Of a DNA stretch of 64,000 nucleotides, positions 38,050-50,715 are shown one piece after another. How positions within the stretch are numbered: the stretch's first letter is position 1; each line of letters opens with the position of its first letter. The DNA lies in NCBI GenBank assembly GCA_004431415.1, contig QPMI01000068.1, positions 124,001 to 188,000 of the forward strand, given 5' to 3'. The notes beneath the pieces were generated by a model. It was not told the DNA's origin. It saw only the letters and a program-made list of their open reading frames with translations, and did no database searches. Origin of the DNA: Cyanophora paradoxa. Its lineage: Eukaryota; Glaucocystophyceae; Cyanophorales; Cyanophoraceae. A program made the translations under genes and the position numbers.

Positions 38050-39330
38050 GTACGGCTCTCGCGTGCGCCTCGCGCTGTGGGACGGCCCGCGTGCGCCTCG
38101 CGCTGTGGTCCCTGTACTCGGAGTTCGGAGGCCGCGCGCGACTCGCTGTGGCCCGATCCCCCCGGCGGATTCCGGCCGCGACCGCGGCCGGCGAACTTCC
38201 ACCAGGAGCACGGATCTCGCGAGCGCCTCGCTGTGAGATGGGCCCGCGTGCGTTCGTCGCTGTGGGCCCCCGTGCAAGGAGTTCCGGGGCCGCGTGCGCC
38301 CCGCTGTGGCCCCAGACCGCTTCAGCGGCACCGGCCGCTCCCGCGGCCGCGAACTCCCAACCTGGCCTTCGAATTCGACTCCCGCGTGCGCCTCGCGCTG
38401 CGGGACGGCCCGCGTGCGCCTCGCGCTGTGGGCCCCCTACTCGGAGTTCGGAGGCCGCGCGCGACTCTCGCTGCGGCCCGCTCCGCCCCCGGCGGACCCC
38501 GGCCGCGCCCGCGGCCGGCGAACTTCGACCAGGAGCACGGGTCTCGCGAGCGCCTCGCTGTGAGATGGGCCCGCGAGCGTTCGTCGCCGTGGGCCCCCGT
38601 GCGCGGAGCTCCGGGCCGGGGCCGCGTGCGTCTCGCTGTGGCCCCAGAGCTTCACCCCGGAGTACGGCTCTCGCGTGCGCCTCGATCGCTGCGGGACAGC
38701 CCGCGAGCGTGCGCGCTGTGGGCCCTGTACATATATATATATACTCGGAGTTCGGAGGCCGCGCGCGACTCTCGCTGTGGCCCGATCCGCCCCGGCGGAT
38801 CCCGGCCGCACCCGCGGCCGGCGAGCTTCCACCAGGAGCACGGATCTCGCGAGCGCCTCGCTGTGAGATGGGCCCGCGAGCGTTCGTCGCTGTGGACCCC
38901 CGTGCGCGGAGCTCCGGGGCCGCGTGCGTCTCGCTGTGGCCCCAGATCTAGAGCTTCACCCCGGAGTACGGCTCTCGCGTGCGCCTCGCCCGCTGCGAGA
39001 CGGCCCGCGAGCGTGCGCGCTGTGGGCCCTGTACTCGGGTTCGGAGGCCGCGCGCGACTCTCGCTAGCGCTGTGGCCCGATCCGCCCCGGCGGATTCCGG
39101 CCGCACCCGCGGCCGGCGAACTTCCACCAGGAGCACGGATCTCGCGAGCGCCTCGCTGTGAGATGGGCCCGCGAGCGTTCGTCGCTGTGGACCCCCGTGC
39201 GCGGAGTTCCGGGGCCGCGTGCGTCGCGCTGTGGCCCCAGAGCTTCACGCCGGAGTACGGACCTCGCGTGCGCCCCGCTGCGAGACGGCCCGCGAGCGTG
39301 CGCGCTGCGGGCCCCGGACTCGGAGTGCGT
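38050..39330. repeat. tandem array of ~300-bp GC-rich units (about four copies)
   Basis: The block GCGGCCGGCGAACTTCCACC, followed by GGAGCACGGATCTCGCGAGC, recurs near 38180, 38515, 38811 and 39109, so the period is roughly 295-335 bases with internal gains and losses. One unit contains an (AT)n stretch near 38730. Open frames in several phases are a by-product. Confidence 0.8.
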
Positions 39331-39969
39331 TACGCTGCGGACTATAGCTACGACTCTCGCTGGCACGCGCGCTGCGAGTATTAGTCGGCCCGCTGGCGCG
39401 TCTCGAGCTCGCTGCGGACTAGCCGCTAGCGCTAGCGCTGCTGGCGCGACCGCTACAGCCTCGCGATCGATCGCGATCGCAGAGTGTTTTGTTTGTTTTT
39501 GGTCAATTCTAGTCGATTCAAGGATTGACTCGACCTTAAAACAAAAACAAAAACAAAAAACAAAAAACAACGGACGTACCCGTTGTACCGGCCGGACTCC
39601 GGACTCCGGAGCCGCCGGACCCGCGGTCCCGCGCCGCGCGGTCTCACTGCCGCAGTGCCAGGCCGCTGACTCAGTGAGGCGGGCACTTCCGGGGGATCCG
39701 CTGCCGCAGTGCCGCCGCTGCGGCGCCGCACGGCATGCGCAGTCTGCAGTGGCAGTACAGCCGCAGTGCCGCAGTGCGAGCTCGAGTCGGCCGGCGCCCG
39801 CAGCTGCAGCTGCCAGGCTGGCGCTTCCGCTACCGCAGTGCTGCCGCTGCCCCAGTGGCGCGTTACGCTGCGGACTACGGTCCCCGCTTGCGCTCTAGAT
39901 TTCGCTGCGAGTCGGCCTGCTGGCGACCTTCCGCGCATCCGCGCCGCACCCTTGCGCAACCCGGGCCCC
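39331..39969. other. mixed region with an A-rich (AAAAAC)n tract
   Basis: An A-rich tract of AAAAAC-type repeats at about 39537-39570 follows a T-rich GTTTTGTTTG segment at about 39485-39500, separated by a partly self-complementary GTCAATTC…GATTGAC sequence. It could be a retroposon tail. No gene is seen. Confidence 0.35.
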
Positions 39970-42900
39970 CGCACCGCAGCTCGGCTCGCCGCCGCCGCCG
40001 GACCTGCCTGCGCAGGGCGGGCCGGCCGCTGGCCCGCCTGCGGCACTCCCCGGCTGGAGCCCAGGGCTCCACCTCCGTCCCGAGGTCCGAAAACGACCTC
40101 GCGCGGCCCCGCACCGCCGCGCCACCCGCCGCCGCCGCCTGACCTGCTTGCGCAGGGCGGGCCGGCCGCTGGCTCGCACGCAGCGCTCCCCGGCTGGAGC
40201 CCAGGGCTCCGCCTCCGCCCGAGGTCCGTCACGACCTTGCGCGGCCCCCGCGCCGCCGCTCGACCCGCCGCCGCCGCCTGACCTGCTTACGCAGGGCGGG
40301 CCGGCCGCTGGCTCGCCTGCCGCGCTCTCCGGCTGGAGCCTTGGTCTCCACCTCCGCCCGAGGTCCGTCACGGCCTCGCGCGGCCCCGCGCCGCCGCTCG
40401 ACCCGCCACCGTGGCACCGCCGCCTGACCTGCTTGCACAGGGCGGGCCGACCGCTGGCGCGCCTGCGACGCTCCCCGGCTGGAGCCCAGGGCTCCACCTC
40501 CGCCCCGAGGTCCGAAAACGACCTCGCACGACCCCGCACCGCCGCGCCACCCGCCGCCGCCGCCTGACCTGCTTGCGCAGGGCGGGCCGACCGCTGGCTC
40601 GCCTGCGGCGCTCTCCGGCTGGAGCCCAGGGCTCCGCCTCCGCCCCGAGGGCGGGCCGGCCGCTGGCTCGCCTGCCGCGCTCTCCGGCTGGAGCCCTTGG
40701 GCTCCACCTCCGCCCCGAGGCCCGTCACGGCCTCGCGCGGCCCCCGCACCGCCGCTCAACCCGCCACCGTGGCACCGCCGCCTGTCCTGCTTGCGCAGGG
40801 CGGGCCGACCGCTGGCTCGCCTGCGGCGCTCCCCGGCTGGAGCCCCGGGCCCCGCCCCCGCCCCGAGGTCCGAAAACGACCTTGCGCGGCCCCACGCCCG
40901 CGCTCGACCCGCCGCCGCCGCATAACCTGCTTGCGTAGGGCGGGCCGGCCGCTGGCTCGCCTACCGCGCTCTCCGGCGGGAGCCCAGGGCTCCACCTCCG
41001 CCCCGAGGTCCGTCACGGCCTCGCACGGCCCCGCGCCGCCGCTCGACCCGCCGCCGCCGCCTGACCTGCTTGCGCAGGGCGGGCCGGCCGCTGGCCCGCC
41101 TGCGGCGCTCTCCGGCTGGAGCCTTGGGCTTCACCTCCGCCCCGAGGTCCGTCACGGCCTCGCGCGGCCCCGCACCGCCGCTCGACTCGCCGCCGCCGCC
41201 GGACCTGCTTACGCAGGGCGGGCCGGCCGCTGGCTCGCATGCGGCGCTCTCGGGCTGGAGCCCTTGGGCCCCACCTCCGCCCCGAGGTCCGTCACAGCCT
41301 CGCGCGGCCCCGCGCCGCCGCGCGACCTGCCGCCGCCGCCTGACCTGCTTGCGCAGGGCGGGCCGACCGCTGGCTCGCCTGCGACATTCGCCGGTTGGAG
41401 CCCTTGGGCCCCACCTCCACCCCGAGGTCTGAAGCGGCCTCGCGCGACCCCGCGCCGCCGCTCGACACACCGCTGCCGCCTGACCTGCTTGCGCAGGCCA
41501 GGCCGGCCGCTGGCTCGCCTGCCGCGCTCTCCGGCTGGAGCCCAGGGCTCCACCTCCGCCCCGAGGTCCGTCACGGCCTCGCGCGGCCCCGCGCTGCCGC
41601 TCGACCCGCCGCCGCCGCATAACCTGCTTGCGCAGGGCGGGCCGACCGCTGGCTCGCATGCAGCCCTCCCCGGCCGGAGCCTTGGTCTCCACCGCCGCCC
41701 CGAGGTCCGTCACGGCCTAGCGCGGCCCCGCGCCGCCGCTCGACCCTCCGCCGCCGCATAACCTGCTTGCGCAGGGCGGGCCGACCGCTGGCTCGCCTGC
41801 GGCGCTCCCCGGCTGGAGCCCAGGGCTCCGCCTCCGCCCCGAGGTACGTCACGGCTTCGCGAGGCCCCGCGCTGCCGCTCGACACGCCGCCGCCGCCTGA
41901 CCTGCTTGCGCAGGGCGGGCCGGCCGCTGGCTCGCACGCAGCACTCTCCGGCTGGAGCCCAGGGCTCCACCTCCGCCCCGAGGTCCGTCACGGCCTCGCG
42001 CGGCCCCGCGCTGCTGCTCGACCCGCCGCCACCGCATAACCTGCTTGCGCAGGGCGGGCCGACCGCCGTCTCGCCTGCGGTACTCTCCGGCTGGGGCCCA
42101 GGGCCCGCCCCCGCCCCGAGGTCCGTCACGGCCTTGCGCGGCCCCCGTGCCGCCGCTCGACCCGCCGCCGCCGCCTGACCTGCTTGCGCAGGGCGGGCCG
42201 GCCGCTGGCTCGCACGCCGCGCTCTTCAGCTGGAGCCCAGGGCTCCACCGCTACCCCGAGGTCCGTCACGGCCTAGCGCGGCCCCGCGCTGCAGCTCGGC
42301 GTACCGCCACTGCCTGACCTGCCTGCACAGGGCGGGCCGGCCGCTGGCTCGCCTGCCGCGCTCTCCGGTTGGGGCCCAGAGCTCCACTTCCGCCCCGAGG
42401 TCCATCACGGCCTCGCGCAGCCCCGCGCTGCCGCTCGACCCGCCGCCGCCGCATCACCTGCTGGCGCAGGGCGGGCTGGCCGCTGGCTCGCACGCAGCGC
42501 TCCCCGGCTGAGCCCAGGGCTCCACCTCCGCCCCGAGGTCCGTCTCGGCCCCGCGCGGCTTCGGGCTGCCGCTCGACCCACCGCCGCCGCATAACCTGCT
42601 GGCGCGGGGCTGGCCGGCCGCTGGCTCGCATGCAGCGCTCCCCGGCTGGAACCCAAGGCCCCACCTCCGCCCCGAGGTCCGTCACGGCCTCGCGCAGCCC
42701 CGCGCGGCCGCTCGACCCGCCGCCGCCGCGTAACCTGCTTGCGCAGGGCGGGCCGGCCGCTGGCTCGCACACAGCGCTCCCCGGCTGGAGCCCAGGGCTC
42801 CACCTCCGCCCCGAGGTCCATCACGGCCTCGTGCTGCCCCGCACTGCCGCTCGACCAGCCGCCGCCGCAAAACCTGCTTGCGCAGGGCGGGCCGTCCGCT

Positions 42901-45900
42901 GGCTCGCATACAGCGCTCCCCGGCTGGAGCCCAGGGCCCCACTTCCGCCCCGAGGTCCGTCACGGCCTCGCGCGGCCCCGCGCTGCTGCTCGACATGCCA
43001 CTGCCGCCTGACCTGCTTGCGCAGGGCGGGCCGGCCGCTGGCTCGCACGCAGCGCCCCCCGGCTGGAGCCCGGGGCTCTACCTCCGTCCCGAGGTCCGTC
43101 ACGGCCTCGCGCGGCCCCGCGCTGCTACTCGACCCGCCGCCGCCACATAACCTGCCTGCGCAGGGCCGGCCGCTGGTGCGCATGCAGCGCTCCCCGGCTG
43201 GAGCCCAGGGCTCCACCACCGCCCCGAGGTCCGCCACGGCCTCGCGCTCCCCTGTGCTGCCGCTCGACACGCCGCCGCCGCATAACCTGCCCGCGCAGGG
43301 CGGGCCGGCCGCTGGCTCGTCCGCAGCGCCCCCCGGCTGGAGCTCAAGGCGCCACCGCCGCCCCGAGGTCCGTCACGGCCTCGCCCGACCCGCGCTGCCG
43401 CTCGACCCGCCGCCGCCGCATACCCTGCTTGCGCAGGGCGGGCCGGCCGCTGGCTCGTATGCAGCGCTTCCCGGCTGGAGCCCAGGGCTCCACCTCCGCC
43501 CCGAGGTCCATCACGGCCTCGCGCAGCCCCGCGCTGCTGCTCGACCCGCCGCCGCCGCATAACCCGCTTGCGCAGGGCGGGCCGGCCGCTGGCTCGCATG
43601 CAGCGCTCCCCAACTGGAGTCCAGGGCTCCACCTCCGCCCAGAGGTCCGTCACGGCCTCGCGCGGCCCCGCGCTGCCGCTCGACCCGCCGCCGCCGCATA
43701 ACCTGCTTGCGCAGGGCGGGCCGGCCGCTGGCTCGCATGCAGCCCTCCCCGGCCGGAGCCTTGGTCTCCACCGCCGCCCCGAGGTCCGTCACGGCCTAGC
43801 GCGGCCCCGCGCTGCAGCTCGGCGTACCGCCACTGCCTGACCTGCCTGCACAGGGCGGGCCGGCCGCTGGCTCGCATACAGCGCTCCCCGGCTGGAGCCC
43901 AGGGCCCCACCTCCGCCCCGAGGTCCGTCACGGCCTCGCGCGGCCCCGTGCTGCCGCTCGACCCACCGCCGCCGCCTGGCCTGCTTGCGCAGGGCGGGCC
44001 GGCCGCTGGCTCGCCTGCCGCGCTCCCCGGCTGGAGCCCTTGGGCTCCACCTCCGCCCCGAGGTCCGTTCACGGCCTCATGCGGCCCTGCACCACCACTC
44101 GACCGCCGCCGCCGCATAACCTGCTTGCGCAGGACGGGACGGCCGCTGGCTCGCATACAGCGCTCCCCGGCTGGAGCCCAGGGCTCCACCTCCGCCCCGA
44201 GGTCCGAAAACGACCTCGCGCGGCCCCGCACCGCCGCGCCACCCGCCGCCGCCGCCTGACCTGCTTGCGCAGGGCGGGCCGACCGCTGGCTCGCCTGCGG
44301 CGCTCTCCGGCTGGAGCCCAGGGCCCCGCCCCCGCCCCGAGGTCCGTCACGGCCTTGCGCGGCCCCCGCGCCGCCGCTCGACCCGCCGCCGCCGCCTGAC
44401 CTGCTTGCGCAGGGCGGGCCGGCCGCTGGCTCGCATGCCGCGCTCTCCAGCTGGAGCCCAGGGCTCCACCGCTACCCGAGGTCCGTCACGGCCTCGCGCG
44501 GCCCCGCGCTGCAGCTCGGCGTACCGCCACTGCCTGACCCGCTGGCGCAGGGCGGGCCGGCCGCTGGCTCGTCCGCCGCGCTCTCCGGCTGGAGCCCAAG
44601 GCTCCACCGCCGCCCCGAAGTCCTTGACGGCCTCGCACGGCCCCACTCCACCACCCGGCTTGCCGCCGCCGCCTGCCCTACGGGTGCAGGGCGGGCCGGC
44701 CGCTGGCCCGCCCACCGCGCTCCTGCTGGAGCTCAAGGCTCCACCACCTCCCCGAGGTCTGCAGCGACCTCGCGCGGCCCGGCGCCGCCGCCCAGCTCGC
44801 TGCCTCCGCCTGATTGGCTGGCACAGGGCGGGCCGGCCCCTAGCCCGCCCGCGGCCGTCGGACGCTTCCTGGCTGGAGCTCAAGGCTCCGCCACCGCCCC
44901 AAGGGCGGGCCGGCTGGTGGACCGCGCGCAGCGCCTCCTGCGGTAGCTAAAAGCTCCGCCGCCGCCCGAAGGTCCGTAGCGGCCTTGCGCGGCCCCGCGC
45001 GGCCGCTCGACCCGCTACCGCCGTCGGACCTACTCGCGAAGGGGCAGGCCGGTCGCTGGCTCGCCAGCAGCGCTCTCCTGCTGGAGCTCAAGCCTCCACC
45101 ACCGCCCCGAGGTCTGCAGCGACCTCGCACGGCCCCGCACTGCCGCTCGGCTCGCCGCCGCCGCCTCGCCTGCTTGCGCAGGGCGGGCCGGCCTCTGGCT
45201 CGCCCGCGTCGCCCCCCTGCTGGAGCTCAAGGCTCCTTCGCGGCCCCGCGGTCCGAAAACGACCTTGCGCGGCCCCACGCCCGCGCTCGACCCGCCGCCG
45301 CCGCATAACCTGCTTGCGTAGGGCGGGCCGGCCGCTGGCTCGCCTACCGCGCTCTCCGGCGGGAGCCCAGGGCTCCACCTCCGCCCCGAGGTCCGTCACG
45401 GCCTCGCGCGGCCCCGCGCCGCCGCTCGACCCGCCGCCGCCGCCCGACCTGCTGGCGCAGGGCGGGCCGGCCCCTGGCTCGCCCGCAAGGCCCCTGGCTG
45501 AAGCTCCAGGCCCCGCCACTACACCGAGGGCTACTGCGACCTCGCGTGGCCCCGCGCCGCCGCTCGGCTCGCCGCCGCCGCCTGACCTGCTTGCGCAGGG
45601 CGGGCCCGGCCAGCCGCTGGCTCGCCCGCAGCGCCTCATACTGGAACTCAAAGCTCCGCCGCCGCCCCAAGGTCCGTGGCGACCTCGCGCGGCCCCATGC
45701 CACAGCTCGGCTCGCCACCACCGCCTGACCTGCGTACGCAAGGCGGGCCGGCCTCTAGCTCGCCCGCGACGCTTCCTGGCTGGAGCTCAAGGCTCCACCC
45801 CCGCCCCGAGGTCTGCAGCGACCTCGCGCGGCCCCGCGCCGCCGCTCGACCCGCCGCCGCCGCATAACCTGCTTGCGCAGGGCGGGCCGGCCTCTGGCTC

Positions 45901-46230
45901 GCCAGCCGCGCTCTCCTGCTGGAGCTCATGGCCCCATCACCGCCCCGGGGTCCGTCACGGCCTCGCGCGGCCCGCGCTGCCGCCGCTTCGCCTGCTGGCG
46001 CAGGGTGGGCTGACCGCTGGCTCGCCCACGGTGCTGTCCCACGGGCGCTCCAGGCCCTGAGGCCCCGCGACTGCTCCCGCGGCCTTCTGCGGCCCCCACA
46101 CCTCCACGCGGCGCGCTTCCGCCGCCTAACCTGCTTGCACAGGGCAGGACGGTGGTGGGCTCACTTTCGGTGCTCACCGGCTGGGATGGTTTTAGATTCC
46201 GCCGCGGCCCCGAGGTCCGTAACGGCCTCG
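39970..46230. repeat. satellite of 139-bp GC-rich units, about 44 copies
   Basis: The unit contains CTGCTTGCGCAGGGCGGGCC, then CTGGCTCGC, then CTCCGGCTGGAGCCCAGGGC, CCGAGGTCCGTCACGGCCTC and CGACCCGCCGCCGCC. Corresponding positions recur every 139 bases (for example 41767, 41906, 42045). Units near 44.7-46.1 kb are more diverged. Long open frames occur in several phases on both strands and simply reflect lack of stops in the unit. Confidence 0.92.
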
Positions 46231-46665
46231 CGCGACTTCACGCCGACGCGCAGTGCGACCGCCTTGCCCGCCCTCCACCCGTAGCGCGCCCCTGGCCCGC
46301 ACCGCCCAGCATGACTTGTCGGCGGCGGGGATCTGGCGGCGCAACTATCAAGCGCCGCCCCGGTTCGTCGACTGTCCCATAGGGGTACGACGAGAACCCC
46401 CCCAGCCTTCTGTGCCGGCTCGTTCCCTCGGGCTTCTTGGCCCGCCCCGGCCCCATGTTGTTGTCCGAATTCACGCTCTCTGCCCGTCCCTCCTACAGCG
46501 CAGTGCGCTGGGGGATAGGGGCTCAGCGTCCGAGACACGTTGGGGTAGCGGGGGAGGAGGAAAGAGAGGGGGGGGGGGCAGGAGGAGGGTGGATCAACCC
46601 TCACCCTCTTGATCACTTTTGTCCTTATGTATGCTATTCTGGCTGGCTGTGACCTGACTCTTGTT
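46231..46665. other. GC-rich spacer, no gene recognised
   Basis: Degenerate edge of the satellite passing into unique sequence, with a G run near 46569-46578. No protein-like frame is seen. Confidence 0.35.
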
Positions 46666-47220
46666 TGGTAGGGGGTACTGCATTCGTGCTGCGTTCGCTA
46701 CGCTCACCCCCGCGGCCTCCGGCGGCGGTACCCGGCTTCGGATCCCCGAACCCGGAAGAAACCGCGTACCCCTCCCCGGGGTACGCCGTTCGCCCCAACC
46801 GGCCCCACAAGGCGCGGCCCGAGGCCGAACGCGTACCCCGGAGAGGGGTACGGCGTCAGAGCGGCCCCGATCAAGTGTACCCCGAGCGGGGTACCCCGAT
46901 CGGCCCCGCGACGGCCCGAGCGGAGTACCCCGAGCGGGGTACACCGTCTCGACCCGCAACGGCCCTCCCCGGGGTACAGGCGCCTAGCACGCTTACCCCG
47001 GAGAGTTCTTGTTCCGGAACTCGCAAGGGCGAGGCCGGAATGGCATACGGCGATCCGCCCTGGTCGATCGCCAACGTATTATGATACGTGGTTCCCGGGA
47101 AAGCAGCCTTGAGCTGCCGTACCTCAGGGCCCAACCCGATGCGCTATCCGTGCATCTAGCTAAGTAGTGTCAGGCGTAAGATAGCTAGGTCTTCTGCATT
47201 CGAATGAAGCGAGGCGTAAA
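46666..47220. repeat. dispersed repeat R1, copy a (555 bp)
   Basis: Matches 48186-48743 almost perfectly. The copies differ by single C insertions in C runs. It contains several GTACCCCGAGCGGGGTAC-type palindromes and ends GCGAGGCGTAAA. It directly abuts repeat R2 copy b. Confidence 0.88.
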
Positions 47221-47537
47221 TCGGGATTTGCGCTCTCAATGCGTAAATCGAGTTTTGCGCCGACGGAATGCGAACAAAGAAGACCGTAGCCGAGCGCCAG
47301 GCACGAAAGAGCTGAGCGACTCGCTAGCCGCGGAAGCGGCGCGAGGCGAGCACGGGATTAGCAGCAGGCTGCTGCGAGCGCCCCTCAAGGGACTAGCTGA
47401 GCTAGCCGTTGGGCCGAGCCAGCGGGCTTGAAGCCGCCGAGCTCCGGGGGGTACGCTGATTCGGGGTTTCCCTTCACGCCCAGCTTCGCTCGCGGCCGCC
47501 CCAGGCCACGAAGCGACCAGCGGCGAAGCGAAATCGC
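47221..47537. repeat. dispersed repeat R2, copy b (317 bp)
   Basis: Same sequence as 37099-37415. It begins at the base after R1 copy a. Confidence 0.85.
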
Positions 47538-48185
47538 TCCCGCCCACCTCCCCGCGATTTTTCCTTCCGGGGCGCCGAACCTCGCCACCCAGCGAGCCCC
47601 GGCGCCGCGAAAAGTTCGCGCAAAAAGGCAATGCATACGGCGACCAGCGCCAGCGTTCGCCGAGGGTATTATAATACGTGGTTCCTTGCCGTCTCCTGTG
47701 CACACGGTTCCGGATGTTACTCCCGCTCGGTGCCGGCCACCAGCGCGGACGTGGTCGTGCACAGCTGATCCGTGGTAATTTACAATGGTTCCGTCGAAGA
47801 TTCGGGCACGAACCGCGCAGACTCGGTGTACCGGTCGTCATTCGTGTTTCCAGGCGCGTCCGCTGGGCCCACTTGTGCCGGGCCGGGGTCCAGCGCGCCC
47901 CCAAGAAACAGTCGCGCGGCTTCGTGGAGAATCTCGAGTTTTCCCCGCTGGGTTTTACCCTGTTTTCCTCTGGACCCGTGGGTGCCGAGCCGGGGTCCAG
48001 CGCGCATGACCGTTACGCGGTTTTCCCGCGGTAACTTGCTGGTTTTCGAGTCTGCCGCCCCGGCGCGGGGGGAGACTTCGCGCATGATTCGGAGTCCTGT
48101 TGGTTTTTGATGAGCCTCGGTTGTCGTACGTTGTACGACTCCTTGGTCTCATGGTCGTCTGCGGACGACGGGCACGCTACGCGTG
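47538..48185. other. GC-rich spacer between repeats
   Basis: GTATTATAATACGTGGTTCC near 47666 resembles a GTATTATGATACGTGGTTCC palindrome inside R1. GCCGGGGTCCAGCGCGC-type words recur near 47880 and 47990. No gene is recognised. Confidence 0.35.
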
Positions 48186-48743
48186 TGGTAGGGGGTACTG
48201 CATTCGTGCTGCGTTCGCTACGCTCACCCCCGCGGCCTCCGGCGGCGGTACCCGGCTTCGGATCCCCGAACCCGGAAGAAACCGCGTACCCCTCCCCGGG
48301 GTACGCCGTTCGCCCCAACCGGCCCCACAAGGCGCGGCCCGAGGCCGAACGCGTACCCCGGAGAGGGGTACGGCGTCAGAGCGGCCCCGATCAAGTGTAC
48401 CCCCGAGCGGGGTACCCCGATCGGCCCCGCGACGGCCCCGAGCGGAGTACCCCGAGCGGGGTACACCGTCTCGACCCGCAACGGCCCTCCCCGGGGTACA
48501 GGCGCCTAGCACGCTTACCCCGGAGAGTTCTTGTTCCGGAACTCGCAAGGGCGAGGCCGGAATGGCATACGGCGATCCGCCCTGGTCGATCGCCAACGTA
48601 TTATGATACGTGGTTCCCGGGAAAGCAGCCTTGAGCTGCCGTACCTCAGGGCCCAACCCGATGCGCTATCCCGTGCATCTAGCTAAGTAGTGTCAGGCGT
48701 AAGATAGCTAGGTCTTCTGCATTCGAATGAAGCGAGGCGTAAA
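48186..48743. repeat. dispersed repeat R1, copy b (558 bp)
   Basis: Second copy of R1, followed by different sequence (CAGCTGCGCAGCCTGCAGGC) instead of R2. Confidence 0.88.
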
Positions 48744-48901
48744 GCCAGCTGCGCAGCCTGCAGGCTGCAGCTGGCATGCTGCCAGGCTGGCTGGTTAACG
48801 TTGTGCCAGCCTCTAGATCTGCCAGCCCAGTGCCAGGCTGCCAGCGCAAGCTTAAGTCAAGTGCGTTGGCCAACGCATGCGCATTGCGCAGTCACGCGCG
48901 T

Positions 48902-49031
48902 GCGCTGCGCGTTCACATGGCAGCCCACTGGCAGTCGCCGCCAGGCGGCGACAGCGGTCTTCTACTACTGGTCCGTACTCAAAGTGCCAATTGAGTATGA
49001 GGTCGGGAGTTTGAATAGGGGCTCCGTCGCG
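48902..49031. repeat. dispersed repeat R3, copy b
   Basis: Matches 36861-36994 with scattered substitutions. A fragment of the same repeat environment is therefore present on both sides of the tandem arrays. Confidence 0.7.
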
Positions 49032-49181
49032 ATTTGGCTCGGCTGTTGCGTACTACTCGTGTTTTTTTACGTGTGTGCGCTTGCGTCATAAGTAATAAGT
49101 TATAACTTAGTATATTGCAACTTGGCAAGTCCGAACTGTCCGCGGTACTAAGTTACTACTAACACGGTAGTAACACCCTTC

Positions 49182-49975
49182 AAGTGCCCCTTGCAAGTTG
49201 ATTAATTGCTCGCGGTACTAAGACCCTTGCTAATTTGAGAAAAAAAGGTGCTCCGAAGGATCAGCTGCAGCCTGCAGGCAGTGATGTTATTCCGAATTAA
49301 CCGAAAAACTGCCCATTCCTGGAATTAATACTTCCTGGAATATTCCTAGTAAGATTCCGAATTCTTTATTGTTTCTAGAAACCCTTCCCTCATACATGCA
49401 TACCGCACCCCACGCCGGCCCAGCCCCGCCCTGCCCACCCCTCCCCGCTTTGCGAGACCACTGTATGAACTGTCAAGCATTAAATATTGAAGCATATTCA
49501 TGCGTTCGAAGGTGCAGCAGTGAGCACGAGCTGTCGTCGTCGCCGCGAGTCGACGTCATCGGGCAGACCGCTTGTGGAGGCGACTCCGACGGGCCAGCTG
49601 AGCCCTCGTTCTCACCAGACATCGATTTGCGATGCGGGCGCGCTCTGCTGGACGCTGTGTGCTGCGTTCTGGCGGAAAATCCCATGCACGAACAAGTACC
49701 CCCCCTTATTCGGAACAATTCCTGAAAGAACGGCGTTCCCAGCACCATTCCAGGAATTATTCCTGGAATAGAATTAAAAAATGTTTCTAGAAAGAATGCC
49801 ATCAGTGCCTGCAGGCCTAGCCCGGCCTAGTAGGCCTAGGCATTTGTAACTTTAAGTGCTAGTACTGTGCTACCCAAAGTGCCCCTTGCAAGTTGATTTA
49901 TTGCTCGCGGTACTAAGACCCTTGCTAATTTGAGAAAAAAAAGGTGCTCCGAAGGATCAGCTGCAGCCTGCAGGC
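49182..49975. repeat. 98-bp direct repeats flanking a CCTGGAAT-rich segment
   Basis: AAGTGCCCCTTGCAAGTTGA… at 49182-49279 recurs at 49877-49975 with two differences. Between them, around 49314-49370 and 49724-49800, ATTCCTGGAAT words cluster in both orientations and TTTCTAGAAA occurs at both ends. The inner ~490 bases may be a small inverted-repeat element, with the outer repeats as part of it or its duplicated flank. No gene is seen. Confidence 0.55.
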
Positions 49976-50715
49976 CTAGCTATAGCCTAGTAGGCCTAGG
50001 CATTTGTAACTTGCTGAATTGTAAGTGCTACCGTAGTACCCAGCTGCTACCAGGTTTTATAACTTATAATTACCGGGCCGGCGGCGCGGCGCCAGTAACT
50101 TAGCAAGGGGCCAGTACTACAGTGACTCTAGATCTCAGCCTTGAGTCTCAGTCATGATCACAGTCAGGGGGGCTGCAGCTGACCGACTGGGTCAGCCGGG
50201 GGCCTGACTGCTCGACACTGCCGCAGTGCGTCGACAGCCCTACGTATACCGTGTAACTTCAACGGTGGAAGGCTTAAATACCGCGTCACAAATTAGCGCG
50301 TTCCAAAACTTTGGGCCCGATTTGCGCTTTACCGCGCTACCAAATTACCGCGTTCGAGCCGCTCCTAAGAGCCGCTGACCTCCAAATTACTCGGTACCGG
50401 GTGCTCCTAAGAGCCGCTGACCTCCTTTTCTTCGTCACTTTGTACCGCAGAGTGTCGTAGCTCGGGCCCGCTGCCGCTGGCCATGGGCCGCTGCGCAGCC
50501 TGCGCGGCGCTGCGCGGACATCCACATCGATCGCCGGGTCGCGATCCTACGTACAGCTCTCCCCTTGGTGAGACTTTGGGAGAGATGCCATGATGCCGCA
50601 GCTGAGGGTCATTATAATTAGCGCTAGCGCACCGCCCGTGTGATTATGACGAGCTCGAAACCCTGTCCTTACTGCAGCTGCTCCACCTGTGCGCAGCATC
50701 TGTCGCTGAGTCAGC
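49976..50715. other. intergenic region, no gene recognised
   Basis: Contains a tandem pair GCTCCTAAGAGCCGCTGACC near 50361 and 50401 and AT/GC-mixed sequence. An upstream exon or promoter of the following gene may lie here. Confidence 0.35.

Noticed and set aside
38050-39384. Pro/Arg-rich proteins of 435-460 residues
   Set aside because: They lie wholly within the ~300-bp tandem array and alternate with equally long frames on the other strand.
39970-46230. Dozens of long open frames with Pro/Arg/Ala-rich products inside the satellite
   Set aside because: They exist in many phases on both strands, repeat with the 139-bp unit, and have no domain; they are a by-product of stop-poor GC-rich repeats.
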